From: Acidobacteriota bacterium
GTDB taxonomy: Bacteria > Acidobacteriota > Aminicenantia > Aminicenantales > Saccharicenantaceae
Assembly: GCA_003476685.1 (NCBI GenBank)
Contig: DMVN01000007.1
Coordinates: 1 to 17,074 of the forward strand
Direction: 5' to 3'
DNA length: 17,074 nucleotides
Notes under the pieces: generated by a model
Told to the model about the DNA's origin: nothing
Seen by the model: only the letters and a program-made list of their open reading frames with translations
Databases searched by the model: none
In this document: piece after piece, positions 8,127 through 15,358 of the stretch
How positions within the stretch are numbered: the first letter of the stretch is position 1
How the letters are laid out: every line of letters starts with the position of its first letter
Translations under genes and position numbers: made by a program

Positions 8127-8183
8127 CTTCGAACTCCTTAAATTTGTTTTTTCGCGCTCTATTTTTCAGTCAACAACCAAAAT

Positions 8184-8201
8184 ATTCAGGTTTCTCTGAA
8201 T
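8184..8201 (-). repeat. Small perfect hairpin just after the icd stop codon
   Basis: ATTCAG and CTGAAT form a perfect 6-bp stem with a 6-nt loop, one base beyond the icd stop, followed on the minus strand by ATTTTGG. The stem is short and AT-rich, so it is unlikely to terminate efficiently. It could protect the 3' end of icd after mRNA processing and so adjust icd relative to mdh. Evidence is slight. Confidence 0.3.
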
Positions 8202-8202
8202 T

Positions 8203-9405
8203 TTAACCTTTAACATATCCCTGCCAGGTTTCTTCGAGCTTGGGGTTGTTCAGCCAGTCGATCAGGTAATCGGTGAAGGCTTTGCCGGTAGCGCCGGTCG
8301 GCCGACCGGTAATGACCAGCTTCTTCTCGTACTGACCGCAGATGTCCAGGGCCATTTCCAGTTTTTTCGCTTTATCCACATAACCTATGTGGTTAATGAG
8401 CATAGCCGCCGCTCTGATCATGCTGGCCGGGTCGGCATACTGGGCTCGACCTTCCTGGACCATTCTGGGGGCTGAGCCGTGGATGGCTTCAAACATGGCA
8501 TACTGTTTGCCGATGTTGGCAGCCCCGGCAGTACCCACGCCACCCTGGAATTCGGCAGCTTCATCGGTCAGGATGTCGCCGTAAAGGTTAGGCAGAACCA
8601 GAACCTGGAATTCCCGGCGCCGCTTTTCATCCACCAGCTTGGCGGTCATGATGTCAATGTACCAGTCATCAACCTGTATCTCTGGGTATTCTTTGGCAAT
8701 TTTATAAAAAGTTTCCAGGAAAAGCCCGTCGGTTGTTTTGACCACGTTGGCTTTGGTCACACAGGTGACTTTAGTCCGGCCGTTTCTCTTAGCGTAATCA
8801 AAAGCCATCCGGATTATTCTATCAGAACCAGGAGCGGTGATTAGCTTAAAATCAATGGCGATATCCTCTCCCAGTTGAATTCCATAAGGACCAAGGGCAT
8901 AGAGGTCTTCAGTATTCTCTCTGAAGAATACCCAGTCAATTCCCTGTTTGGGAACCCGGACTGGCCTGACATTGGCGAACAGGTCAAGCTCCTTTCTCAT
9001 GGCCACGTTGCAGCTTTCAATGTTGGGCCAGGGGTCGCCCTTTCTGGGAGTGGTTGTGGGTCCTTTCAGGGTTACATGGTATTTTTTTATCTCTTCCAGC
9101 ACATCATCGGGGATGGCTTTATGATGAGCAGCGCGGTTTTCGATGGTCAGCCCTTCAATAGTGTTAATGTAGACCTTGCCGCTCTTGATGTCTTCCTCCA
9201 GCATAAAGCGTAAGACTCTTTCCGCTTCAGCCGCTATGTATGGACCAATTCCATCACCTGGCAGGATTCCGATCTTGATCGGTGTGAGTTTGGAATAATC
9301 AACCCAATCTGGAGCCTGCTTTAATTTCTCAACTCTTCGAATCTGGTCTTCCAGCAGTCGGCCAAAATGTTCTTTGGCTTTTTCGATAGCAGTCTTGTCT
9401 ATCAT
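8203..9405 (-). CDS. icd: Isocitrate dehydrogenase, NAD(P)-dependent (isocitrate/isopropylmalate family)
   Basis: Icd oxidatively decarboxylates isocitrate to 2-oxoglutarate. The protein has 400 residues, including a charged N-terminal stretch of about 40 before the fold begins at IKIGILPGDGIGPYI (43-57). Isocitrate-binding residues are visible: Ser131 and Asn133 with Arg137 (ESCNVAMRKEL), Arg147 (ANVRPV), Tyr169 (RENTEDLY), Lys218 (VTKANVVK) and the metal aspartates Asp251, Asp278 and Asp282. The SCNVAMR context favours isocitrate over isopropylmalate. The cofactor loop after HGSAP (309-313) reads RMVQEGRAQYADP, longer than the KYAGQDKVNP of the E. coli NADP enzyme, and it matches neither the NADP (Lys-Tyr) nor the NAD (Asp-Ile) signature. 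Ser131 lies where E. coli Icd is phosphorylated, but no kinase gene is here. The start is ATG at 9405 with AGGAGG 4 nt upstream. Confidence 0.92.
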   Translation of the reverse strand: MIDKTAIEKAKEHFGRLLEDQIRRVEKLKQAPDWVDYSKLTPIKIGILPGDGIGPYIAAEAERVLRFMLEEDIKSGKVYINTIEGLTIENRAAHHKAIPDDVLEEIKKYHVTLKGPTTTPRKGDPWPNIESCNVAMRKELDLFANVRPVRVPKQGIDWVFFRENTEDLYALGPYGIQLGEDIAIDFKLITAPGSDRIIRMAFDYAKRNGRTKVTCVTKANVVKTTDGLFLETFYKIAKEYPEIQVDDWYIDIMTAKLVDEKRRREFQVLVLPNLYGDILTDEAAEFQGGVGTAGAANIGKQYAMFEAIHGSAPRMVQEGRAQYADPASMIRAAAMLINHIGYVDKAKKLEMALDICGQYEKKLVITGRPTGATGKAFTDYLIDWLNNPKLEETWQGYVKG

Positions 9406-9446
9406 TTTACCTCCTGATTTTATTTGATGAGAAAATTTAAGATTTA

Positions 9447-9475
9447 ATTTTATTATTTTATTTAGTTAAAATCAA
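9447..9475 (-). promoter_or_regulatory. Predicted promoter for icd (and mdh)
   Basis: On the minus strand, TTGATT (9475-9470) is followed after 17 nt by TAAAAT (9452-9447), with four and five of six bases matching consensus. The expected start is near 9440, leaving a 35-nt leader with the AGGAGG SD. The surroundings are very AT-rich, so chance matches are possible. Confidence 0.45.
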
Positions 9476-9650
9476 TAAGTTTTTTCAGCCAAAAAACCCG
9501 GTCGCCTGGCGATTAAGTTCTGTCCGGTAATCTGGATGTTTTTGTTTTATATTTGTGAAGCAGGGTAGCCAGGGTCTCCGTCGGCTGAGCTCTGACCCGC
9601 CATCTTTTGATCTTCCTCTGCTATGCATTCTGGCCATGGTAGTGTTTTAG

Positions 9651-9669
9651 GTCTGATCTATCATCAGAC
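9651..9669. repeat. Perfect 7-5-7 inverted repeat upstream of the acnB promoter
   Basis: GTCTGAT (9651-9657) and ATCAGAC (9663-9669) are exact reverse complements around the 5-nt spacer CTATC. The centre at 9660 lies about 64 bp before the predicted acnB transcription start, close to the position used by class I activators. It is a plausible site for a dimeric regulator. No known regulator motif was recognised with confidence. Confidence 0.45.
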
Positions 9670-9688
9670 AAACAGGGAAACACACTTT

Positions 9689-9717
9689 TTGACAAAAAAG
9701 TCAATAATTCATAAGAT
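9689..9717 (+). promoter_or_regulatory. Predicted sigma70 promoter for acnB, with overlapping dyad
   Basis: A perfect -35 TTGACA (9689-9694) is followed after exactly 17 nt by TAAGAT (9712-9717, four of six). The expected start is near 9724. The -35 is also the left arm of a palindrome TTGAC-N6-GTCAA (9689-9704), so a repressor could compete with polymerase there. A 15-bp AT-only dyad, TTTATTT-T-AAATAAA (9737-9751), lies in the leader right at the SD (AAAGGAG, 9751-9757). Confidence 0.6.
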
Positions 9718-9765
9718 ATAAGCCTGTATTGTTCGCTTTATTTTAAATAAAAAGGAGTTGACCCG

Positions 9766-12306
9766 ATGCTGGAAGGCTATTATCAAAAAGCCCAGGAAAG
9801 AGAAAAACAGGGCATCCCGCCACTGCCTCTGAATCCCCAGGAAACAGAGGAACTGTCTCAGCTTCTGGAAAACCCACCGGCAGACAAAGAGCAGGAGCTG
9901 CTGTATCTGCTGGAGCAGAGGATTTCGCCCGGAGTTGACCCGGCCGCCAGAATAAAAGCCAGCTGGCTGACGGAGATCGCCCTGGGTAAGAGGACATCCC
10001 CCCTGGTCAACCCCGAAAAAGCAGTCTTTCTGCTGGGAACAATGATTGGCGGATACAATGTAGAGCCACTGGTGGCCATGCTGGAAAATAAAAAGCTAGC
10101 TGCAGCCGCCGCCGAAGCCCTGAAGAAAATTATTCTGGTTTATGGTGCCTATGACAAAGTGGTGGCCCTATCCAAAACTAATAGCTATGCCAGGGAGGTG
10201 CTGGAATCCTGGGCTAAAGGGGAATGGTTTTTAACCCGGCCCGAACTGCCTGAGGAAATAGTTCTAAAAGTTTTCAAGGTTGATGGCGAGATAAACACAG
10301 ATGATTTCTCACCGGCCAAGTACGCCTGGAGTCGTCCTGATATTCCTCTGCACGCCCTGAGCATGGGGGAGACCAGGTTTCCCGGCGGACTGGAAATAAT
10401 CAGAAAATTCCGAGAAGAGGGTTATAAGGTGGCTTTTGTTGGGGATGTGGTCGGCACCGGTTCTTCCAGGAAGTCAGCCTGCAACTCACTGATGTGGCAT
10501 ATAGGTGAAGATATCCCGTATGTACCCAACAAAAGGCGGGGAGGAGTGGTCATCGGCAGTCTCATCGCCCCCATTTTCTTCAATACCACCCAAGATTCCG
10601 GCGGATTGCCCATCCAGGCTGATGTTAGCCGCTTAAAAACGGGAGAGTTGATAAAAATAAGAACACAGGAAGGTTTAATCCTTAGCCAGAGCGGAGAAGT
10701 GCTGGCTAAATTTGACTGGAAGCCGGTAACCATCAAGGATGAATTCCGGGCCGGCGGCCGCCTTAACCTGATTATCGGCCGTCAGCTGACCGCCCGGGCC
10801 AGAAAAGAGCTGGGCTGGCCTGAAGCCGACTTTTTCCTCCAGGTGCAAAATCCTGAACCAAAGCCGGGTCAGGGTTATACTCTGGCTCAGAAAATCGTAG
10901 GTCGTGCCTGCGGTCTGGCCGGGGTGTTGCCGGGCACGGCTTGCGAACCCCGGATGACCACGGTCGGCTCTCAGGATACCACCGGGCCCATGACGGCCGA
11001 TGAACTGACGGAGCTGGCCTGCCTGGAATTCCAGACTGAACTGTTCATGCAGTCTTTCTGTCATACGGCAGCTTACCCCAAGCCCACCGATGTCCGGATG
11101 CACCGCAACCTGTCGGCGTTTGTGGTTGAAAGGAAGGGCGTCGCCCTGAAACCGGGAGATGGAGTCATTCATTCCTGGCTCAACCGGCTGATTCTCCCCG
11201 ATACCGTGGGCACCGGCGGTGATTCTCATACCCGTTTCCCGATCGGCCTGAGTTTTCCAGCCGGCTCCGGTCTGGTGGCTTTTGCCGGGGCCCTGGGCTT
11301 CATGCCGCTGGATATGCCGGAATCAGTTCTGGTCAGGTTTTCCGGCCAGTTAAACCCCGGGATAACCCTGAGGGATGTGGTTAACGCCATTCCCTATTTT
11401 GCCATCAAGCAGGGTCTGCTGACTGTGGCCAAAAAGGGCAAGAAGAACGTCTTCAACGGCCGGATTCTGGAAATGGAAGGTCTGGAAGAACTGACGGTGG
11501 AGCAGGCTTATGAGCTAACCGACGCTTCAGCCGAGCGGTCGGCAGCCGCGGCCGTTATTGCTCTGAAAGAAGAAAAGGTAGTGGAGTATTTGAAGAGCAA
11601 CATAGCCTTGATGAAAAAGATGATTGAGGAAGGTTATCAGTATGCTGGCACTTTAGAAAAGAGAATCAAAGCCTGCCAGGACTGGCTGAAAAACCCGGTT
11701 CTGCTGAAGAGAGATGACAAGGCCGAGTACGCCGCCGTCCTGGAAATTGACCTTTCTGAGATAAAGGAGCCTATCCTGGCCTGTCCCAACGACCCGGATG
11801 ATGTCAAATTGTTGAGTGAGGTGGCCGGAGATAAAATTGACGAAGTCTTCATAGGCTCCTGCATGACCAACATTGGCCATTTCCGGGCCGCGGCCAAAAT
11901 CTTTGAAAAAGCCTGCTATCCCTCAACCCGCATCTGGCTGACTCCGCCCACCAAGATGGATTATTCGCAGTTGATGAAAGAAGGTTTGTTTGCCGCTTTT
12001 TCCCAGGTGGGAGCCAGAGTTGAGATCCCCGGCTGTTCGCTGTGCATGGGCAATCAGGCCCGGGTCAGGCCCGGGGCCACGGTTATTTCCACCTCCACCC
12101 GGAATTTTGATGACCGCATGGGCGATAAGGCCCGGGTGTATCTGGGTTCAGCCGAACTGGCCGCTATAGCTGCAGTTGAAGGCCAGCTGCCCACGGTTGA
12201 GAAATACTTTTCACTGATGAAGGAAAAAATCTTGCCATATACCGACCAGATTTATCGCTACCTGGAATTTCACCAAATGGCTGATTTCAGCCTGAGCTAT
12301 GTCTGA
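9766..12306 (+). CDS. acnB: Bifunctional aconitate hydratase 2 / 2-methylisocitrate dehydratase (AcnB)
   Basis: AcnB is the 4Fe-4S enzyme that isomerises citrate to isocitrate via cis-aconitate; family members also hydrate 2-methyl-cis-aconitate. The protein has 846 residues (E. coli AcnB 865) and follows E. coli AcnB along its whole length. It starts with the HEAT-like N-terminal domain special to AcnB (residues 1 to about 160, with [10 protein letters not shown]), then the swivel domain with [15 protein letters not shown] and the [11 protein letters not shown] motif, and then the catalytic core. The cluster cysteines are Cys699 ([11 protein letters not shown]), Cys757 and Cys760 ([11 protein letters not shown]). 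[17 protein letters not shown] and [11 protein letters not shown] are also intact. The start is ATG at 9766 with AAAGGAG 8 nt upstream. It is divergent from icd, which uses its product, so shared control is likely. Its stop overlaps or adjoins the SDR gene. Confidence 0.98.
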   Translation: MLEGYYQKAQEREKQGIPPLPLNPQETEELSQLLENPPADKEQELLYLLEQRISPGVDPAARIKASWLTEIALGKRTSPLVNPEKAVFLLGTMIGGYNVEPLVAMLENKKLAAAAAEALKKIILVYGAYDKVVALSKTNSYAREVLESWAKGEWFLTRPELPEEIVLKVFKVDGEINTDDFSPAKYAWSRPDIPLHALSMGETRFPGGLEIIRKFREEGYKVAFVGDVVGTGSSRKSACNSLMWHIGEDIPYVPNKRRGGVVIGSLIAPIFFNTTQDSGGLPIQADVSRLKTGELIKIRTQEGLILSQSGEVLAKFDWKPVTIKDEFRAGGRLNLIIGRQLTARARKELGWPEADFFLQVQNPEPKPGQGYTLAQKIVGRACGLAGVLPGTACEPRMTTVGSQDTTGPMTADELTELACLEFQTELFMQSFCHTAAYPKPTDVRMHRNLSAFVVERKGVALKPGDGVIHSWLNRLILPDTVGTGGDSHTRFPIGLSFPAGSGLVAFAGALGFMPLDMPESVLVRFSGQLNPGITLRDVVNAIPYFAIKQGLLTVAKKGKKNVFNGRILEMEGLEELTVEQAYELTDASAERSAAAAVIALKEEKVVEYLKSNIALMKKMIEEGYQYAGTLEKRIKACQDWLKNPVLLKRDDKAEYAAVLEIDLSEIKEPILACPNDPDDVKLLSEVAGDKIDEVFIGSCMTNIGHFRAAAKIFEKACYPSTRIWLTPPTKMDYSQLMKEGLFAAFSQVGARVEIPGCSLCMGNQARVRPGATVISTSTRNFDDRMGDKARVYLGSAELAAIAAVEGQLPTVEKYFSLMKEKILPYTDQIYRYLEFHQMADFSLSYV

Positions 12307-12322
12307 GAAAGGATGCAGGACA

Positions 12323-13084
12323 ATGATCAGACTTGACAGAAAAAAAGCCCTGGTAACCGGCGGCTCCAGGGGTATAGGCCGGGCCACGGCCGTTCTCCTG
12401 GCGGCAGCCGGGGCAGATGTGGCTATCCACTACCAGCGGAATGAGCAAGCGGCTCGGGAAGCAAAAAGGTTGGTGGAAGAACAGGGCCGGGAAGGCCTTC
12501 TCTGCCGGGCCGAAATCTCCAGCCGGGAAGAAGTGGAGAGGATGGTCAATCAGGTCGGGGAACACTGGGGCCGGATTGATATCCTGGTCAACAACGCCGG
12601 CATCTGGACTTACGGGGAAATGGGAAACATGCCGGAAGAGGTCTGGCGGGAGACCATGGCCGTCAATCTGGACGGGGTTTTTTTCACTACCAATGCCGTG
12701 GTGCCCTGGATGAAAAAGAACGGACAGGGCTGGATAGTAAACGTAGCTTCTACCGCCGCGGTCAGGGGAGAGGCCTTCCATTCTCACTATGCCGCCAGCA
12801 AGGGAGCCCTGCTAGCCCTGACCAAGTCGTTGGCCGTGGAACTGGCTCCCGCTAACATCAGGGTCAACTGCGTGGCTCCAGGCTGGGTGGACACGGACAT
12901 GTGCACCGAAGTCTTTGCCGACCCCGAATTCAGGGAAAAAGTCAGGCAATCCATTCCCCTAAAAAGAATCCCTCCACCTGAGGATATTGCTGGCCCAATT
13001 TTATTCCTGGTGTCTGACCTGGCTGTGCATATAACAGGGGAAATTTTGAACGTCAACGGCGGCTCGGTCCTCTGCGGCGGATAA
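12323..13084 (+). CDS. Short-chain dehydrogenase/reductase (FabG-like SDR)
   Basis: This is a classical NAD(P)H-dependent SDR of 253 residues with unknown substrate. From the chosen start it shows the TGGSRGIG cofactor motif (12-19), NNAG (90-93), Asn115 (AVNLDG), and the catalytic triad Ser143, Tyr156 and Lys160 (VASTAAV, HYAASKGA). The C-terminus ends in the usual ILNVNGGSVLCGG. ATG 12323 is preferred because AAAGGA (12308-12313) lies 9 nt before it and MIRLDRKKALVTG is a typical SDR beginning. ATG 12299 in the same frame would add 8 residues and overlap acnB by 8 nt, but has no SD. It is surely co-transcribed with acnB. It resembles FabG (3-oxoacyl-ACP reductase), yet no other fatty-acid genes are nearby, so a role near aconitase or 2-methylisocitrate metabolism is possible but unproven. 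Confidence 0.9.
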   Translation: MIRLDRKKALVTGGSRGIGRATAVLLAAAGADVAIHYQRNEQAAREAKRLVEEQGREGLLCRAEISSREEVERMVNQVGEHWGRIDILVNNAGIWTYGEMGNMPEEVWRETMAVNLDGVFFTTNAVVPWMKKNGQGWIVNVASTAAVRGEAFHSHYAASKGALLALTKSLAVELAPANIRVNCVAPGWVDTDMCTEVFADPEFREKVRQSIPLKRIPPPEDIAGPILFLVSDLAVHITGEILNVNGGSVLCGG

Positions 13085-13091
13085 AATTTGT

Positions 13092-13120
13092 TTGCTTAAA
13101 TTCAATTTTTTTGGTATTTT
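13092..13120 (+). promoter_or_regulatory. Weak promoter candidate for the EF-Tu-like gene
   Basis: TTGCTT (13092-13097) and TATTTT (13115-13120) are 17 nt apart in a T-rich gap. Only three and four of six bases match consensus, so this is tentative. An 8-bp inverted repeat AAATTTGT/ACAAATTT (13084-13091, 13125-13132) brackets it. Confidence 0.25.
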
Positions 13121-13147
13121 TTAGACAAATTTATAAGGAGGGTAAAA

Positions 13148-13405
13148 ATGGAGGAGGTAGAGGTCGGCCGCATAACTCATTATTTTTCAAAGATTCAGGT
13201 GGGAGTGGCCAAGATTTCGGGCCGGGGCCTGAGGATTGGTGATGTTGTCCATATCAAGGGACACAGCACCGACTTTTTTCAGAAGATTGAGTCCATGCAG
13301 ATTGAGCATAAGCCGGTGGAAGAGGCCAGGGCCGGGGAGGAAGTGGCCTTCAAGGTGGACCTGCCGGTGAGAGAGCATGACGTTATCTTCAAGGTGATAG
13401 AGTAA
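13148..13405 (+). CDS. Stand-alone EF-Tu domain II-like protein (translation elongation factor-like)
   Basis: This 85-residue protein consists of a single small beta-barrel resembling domain 2 of translation GTPases such as EF-Tu and IF-2. The pattern VGRITHYFSKIQVGVAKIS, LRIGDVVHIKGHSTDF, IESMQIEHKPVEEA and GEEVAFKVDLPVREHDVIFKV covers the barrel from end to end. No G domain precedes it, so it cannot be a GTPase, and the length shows a complete mini-protein rather than a fragment. Similar barrels occur as short stand-alone proteins and at the C-terminus of U32 peptidases; function is unknown. A strong SD, AAGGAGGG, ends 5 nt before ATG 13148. It lies 63 nt after the SDR and 67 nt before the M23 gene, in the same direction. 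Confidence 0.85.
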   Translation: MEEVEVGRITHYFSKIQVGVAKISGRGLRIGDVVHIKGHSTDFFQKIESMQIEHKPVEEARAGEEVAFKVDLPVREHDVIFKVIE

Positions 13406-13430
13406 AAACTGGCAAATTTTCGATAAAAGG

Positions 13431-13459
13431 TTGACAGAAAAAGGCAGGATGTGTTAAAG
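13431..13459 (+). promoter_or_regulatory. Promoter candidate for the M23 peptidase gene
   Basis: A perfect TTGACA (13431-13436) is followed after 17 nt by TTAAAG (13454-13459, three of six). Transcription would begin near 13466, only about 7 nt before ATG 13473, giving an almost leaderless mRNA. That agrees with the lack of an SD at this gene. Confidence 0.4.
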
Positions 13460-13472
13460 AGAAAGATTAGAA

Positions 13473-14363
13473 ATGGCTAAGAAATTTATATCCATCGTCA
13501 TCGTCCCCAACTGGAAAACAAATTTCCGCACGGTCAATATGTCCCAGAAGGCGGTCCGGCTGTTGCTAGGAGCCGGAGTATCGTTTCTGATCCTTTTTGT
13601 TTTCTTTCTCCTGGATTATTTTTCTATGACCACGACCAAGGCCCGCTATCGGGAGTTATTGCAGGAGACAGCCCAGCAGAAAGAAACCATTGCCACTTAT
13701 GAAAGCACTATTGCCCAGATGAAAGAAACTATACGCAACTTTGAGGATTATGCCCGGAAGATAAACGTCCTGGCCGGACTGCAATCGCCGGAAACCTTAA
13801 AAGGAGAGCCGGGCCTGGGGGGTGGCGAAAGAGCTGATTTGGCCCGGGCTCCCCAGACCAGGAATATCGAGCCGGGCGCTCTCCAGGCCATAAAACAGAG
13901 AGCCGAGGCCGTGGAGAAAAACCTGAATTACATGCTGCACTTCTTCGAGAGCCAGACCGCGGTGCTGGCTACTACCCCCACCATCTGGCCGACTGTGGGC
14001 TGGGTCTCTTCATCCTTTGGACCGAGGATAGATCCCTTTACCGGCCGGAACGCTTTTCATGCCGGGCTGGACATTGCCACCAACCTGAATAATCCGGTGG
14101 TAGCCACGGCTGACGGGGTGGTAGTTCAGGTTGGTTTTGACAAGTATAAGGGCAACTTCGTTTCCATCAGCCACGGTAGCGGTTTTTCTACTGAGTACTG
14201 GCACCTAAACAAAGCGGCGGTCAAATCGGGGCAGAAGGTGAGTAGGGGACAGGTTATTGGTTATGTGGGTCGGACCGGGAAAGCCCTGGGGCCCCATCTC
14301 CATTATGAAGTTCACCTGAACGGAAAGCCAATTAACCCCATTAATTACATCATAGAAGAATAG
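13473..14363 (+). CDS. Membrane-anchored M23 (LytM-type) peptidoglycan peptidase
   Basis: This 296-residue zinc endopeptidase of family M23 should cut peptide cross-links in the cell wall. A short basic cytoplasmic N-terminus (1-28, VPNWKTNFRTVNMSQKAVR in part) precedes one transmembrane helix at about 29-49. A coiled-coil stretch follows (about 57-100) and then a linker. The M23 domain covers about 172-292. The metal and catalytic residues are all present: His196 and Asp200 in FHAGLDIA, His244 in EYWHL, and His275 and His277 in GPHLHYEVH, so it should be active rather than an EnvC-type degenerate activator. The N-terminal layout resembles M23 proteins encoded near bactofilin genes in other bacteria, but none is visible here. 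The start ATG 13473 has no clear SD. It converges on fmt, whose stop is 44 nt away. Confidence 0.92.
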   Translation: MAKKFISIVIVPNWKTNFRTVNMSQKAVRLLLGAGVSFLILFVFFLLDYFSMTTTKARYRELLQETAQQKETIATYESTIAQMKETIRNFEDYARKINVLAGLQSPETLKGEPGLGGGERADLARAPQTRNIEPGALQAIKQRAEAVEKNLNYMLHFFESQTAVLATTPTIWPTVGWVSSSFGPRIDPFTGRNAFHAGLDIATNLNNPVVATADGVVVQVGFDKYKGNFVSISHGSGFSTEYWHLNKAAVKSGQKVSRGQVIGYVGRTGKALGPHLHYEVHLNGKPINPINYIIEE

Positions 14364-14407
14364 TCTTTTTCTGCGAATCTAAGGCAAAAAAACTGAAAAG
14401 CTTGCGG

Positions 14408-15358
14408 CTATTTTTTCGGGAACTCTGAGCCGAGGGCAGTCCCGACTTTAACTTTCCCTCCCAGAGAGAAGGCATAAGCGGACATTTCTTTTTTGCCTTC
14501 CGGTTTCACTTTCTCTATCAAGTAAAAACTTCTCCGGCCGCAGCAGACATAGATTCCGGATTTATCAATCTGGACGATTTCTCCCGGCCGGGCCTCAGGC
14601 ATCACTCCCTGGGTGACCTGGCCGTTGGTGATTTCCAGGCGCTGGCCCTGGAAGTAAGTGAAAGCCCCGGGCCAGCCGACAAAAGCCCGCACCTTGCGGT
14701 CGATAACCTCGGCCGGCTCCTGCCAGTCTATCTTTCCCTGGTCCTTGGTCAGCTTGGGGGCATAAGTTGCCTGGGAATGGTCCTGCTCCCGTAGTTCCAG
14801 CCGGCTGATATTCTCCAGAGTCTGGAGCAGCAACCGGGCCCCGATATGGGCCAGCCTGGTTTCCAGTTCGGGGGCCTTCTCTCGGGGTAATATTTCCACC
14901 ATTTCCTGGGTCAGGATCGGGCCCTCATCCATTTTTTCGTTCAACTGGAAGATCGTAACGCCGGTGAACCTATCACCGTTAAGAATCGCCCACTGGACTG
15001 GGGCCGCACCCCGGTATTTTGGCAGCAGGGAGAAGTGAATGTTGAGCGATTTCCAGGGCGGGAGATAAATGATTGAAGCCGGAATAATCTGGCCATAAGC
15101 CACCACTACGTTGACATCCGGGCTGGTTTCTCTTATTAGTTCCAGGGCCTTTTCGTCTTTGCGGATTTTTTCTGGCTGCAGGTATGGCAACCCGTGATTC
15201 TCGGCATAAACCTTGACTGCGGATGGGGTTAATTTCTGGCCCCGGCCGGCTGGCCGGTCGGGCTGGGTGATAACCAGCTGGACCTGGTGCCCGGCTGATA
15301 GCAGTGCGTTCAGGGCCGGCAGGGCCGTAGCCGGACTGCCGAAGAAGACTATCCTCAT
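14408..15358 (-). CDS. fmt: Methionyl-tRNA formyltransferase
   Basis: Fmt transfers a formyl group from 10-formyltetrahydrofolate to methionyl-tRNA(fMet), making the initiator tRNA for translation. The protein has 316 residues (E. coli 315). The N-terminal formyltransferase domain starts MRIVFFGSPATALPAL and has the catalytic Asn106 and His108 in LNIHFSLLPKYRGAAPVQW (105-123), with Asp144 in KMDEGPILT. The C-terminal OB-like tRNA-binding domain starts near 205 (YAPKLTKDQGKIDW) and includes VRAFVGWPGAFTYF. Its ATG overlaps the def stop in TGATG, so it is translated by coupling to def; AGAGGAAAG upstream can act as SD. Confidence 0.97.
   Translation of the reverse strand: MRIVFFGSPATALPALNALLSAGHQVQLVITQPDRPAGRGQKLTPSAVKVYAENHGLPYLQPEKIRKDEKALELIRETSPDVNVVVAYGQIIPASIIYLPPWKSLNIHFSLLPKYRGAAPVQWAILNGDRFTGVTIFQLNEKMDEGPILTQEMVEILPREKAPELETRLAHIGARLLLQTLENISRLELREQDHSQATYAPKLTKDQGKIDWQEPAEVIDRKVRAFVGWPGAFTYFQGQRLEITNGQVTQGVMPEARPGEIVQIDKSGIYVCCGRRSFYLIEKVKPEGKKEMSAYAFSLGGKVKVGTALGSEFPKK

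Larger units (their letters stand above)
9406..9765. other. Divergent intergenic control region between icd and acnB
   Basis: This 360-bp gap separates leftward icd from rightward acnB. Its edges are AT-rich and hold one promoter each (minus 9447-9475, plus 9689-9717). The middle (about 9485-9650) is less AT-rich and has no annotated gene. It contains an 11-bp palindrome TCGCCTGGCGA (9502-9512), about 67 bp upstream of the predicted icd start, and a 7-5-7 dyad (9651-9669). The centre is open on both strands: minus 9637-9485 (50 codons from ATG) and plus 9556-9651 (31 codons from GTG). Neither frame has an SD, so I do not call a gene. No tRNA or riboswitch fold was recognised. Confidence 0.7.

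Noticed and set aside
8127..8202. TTGACT before mdh as a separate mdh promoter
   Set aside because: No -10-like hexamer occurs 16-18 nt downstream; co-transcription with icd is simpler.
10675..11229. 184-codon open frame on the minus strand
   Set aside because: Antisense to acnB, where the plus frame matches AcnB without interruption.
12287..12787. 166-codon open frame on the minus strand
   Set aside because: Antisense to the SDR gene, with a low-complexity His/Pro-rich translation and no family resemblance.
14364..14407. Possible bidirectional terminator between the convergent M23 and fmt genes
   Set aside because: T-rich and A-rich runs are present, but no stem longer than about 3 bp could be built, so it cannot be supported as an intrinsic terminator.
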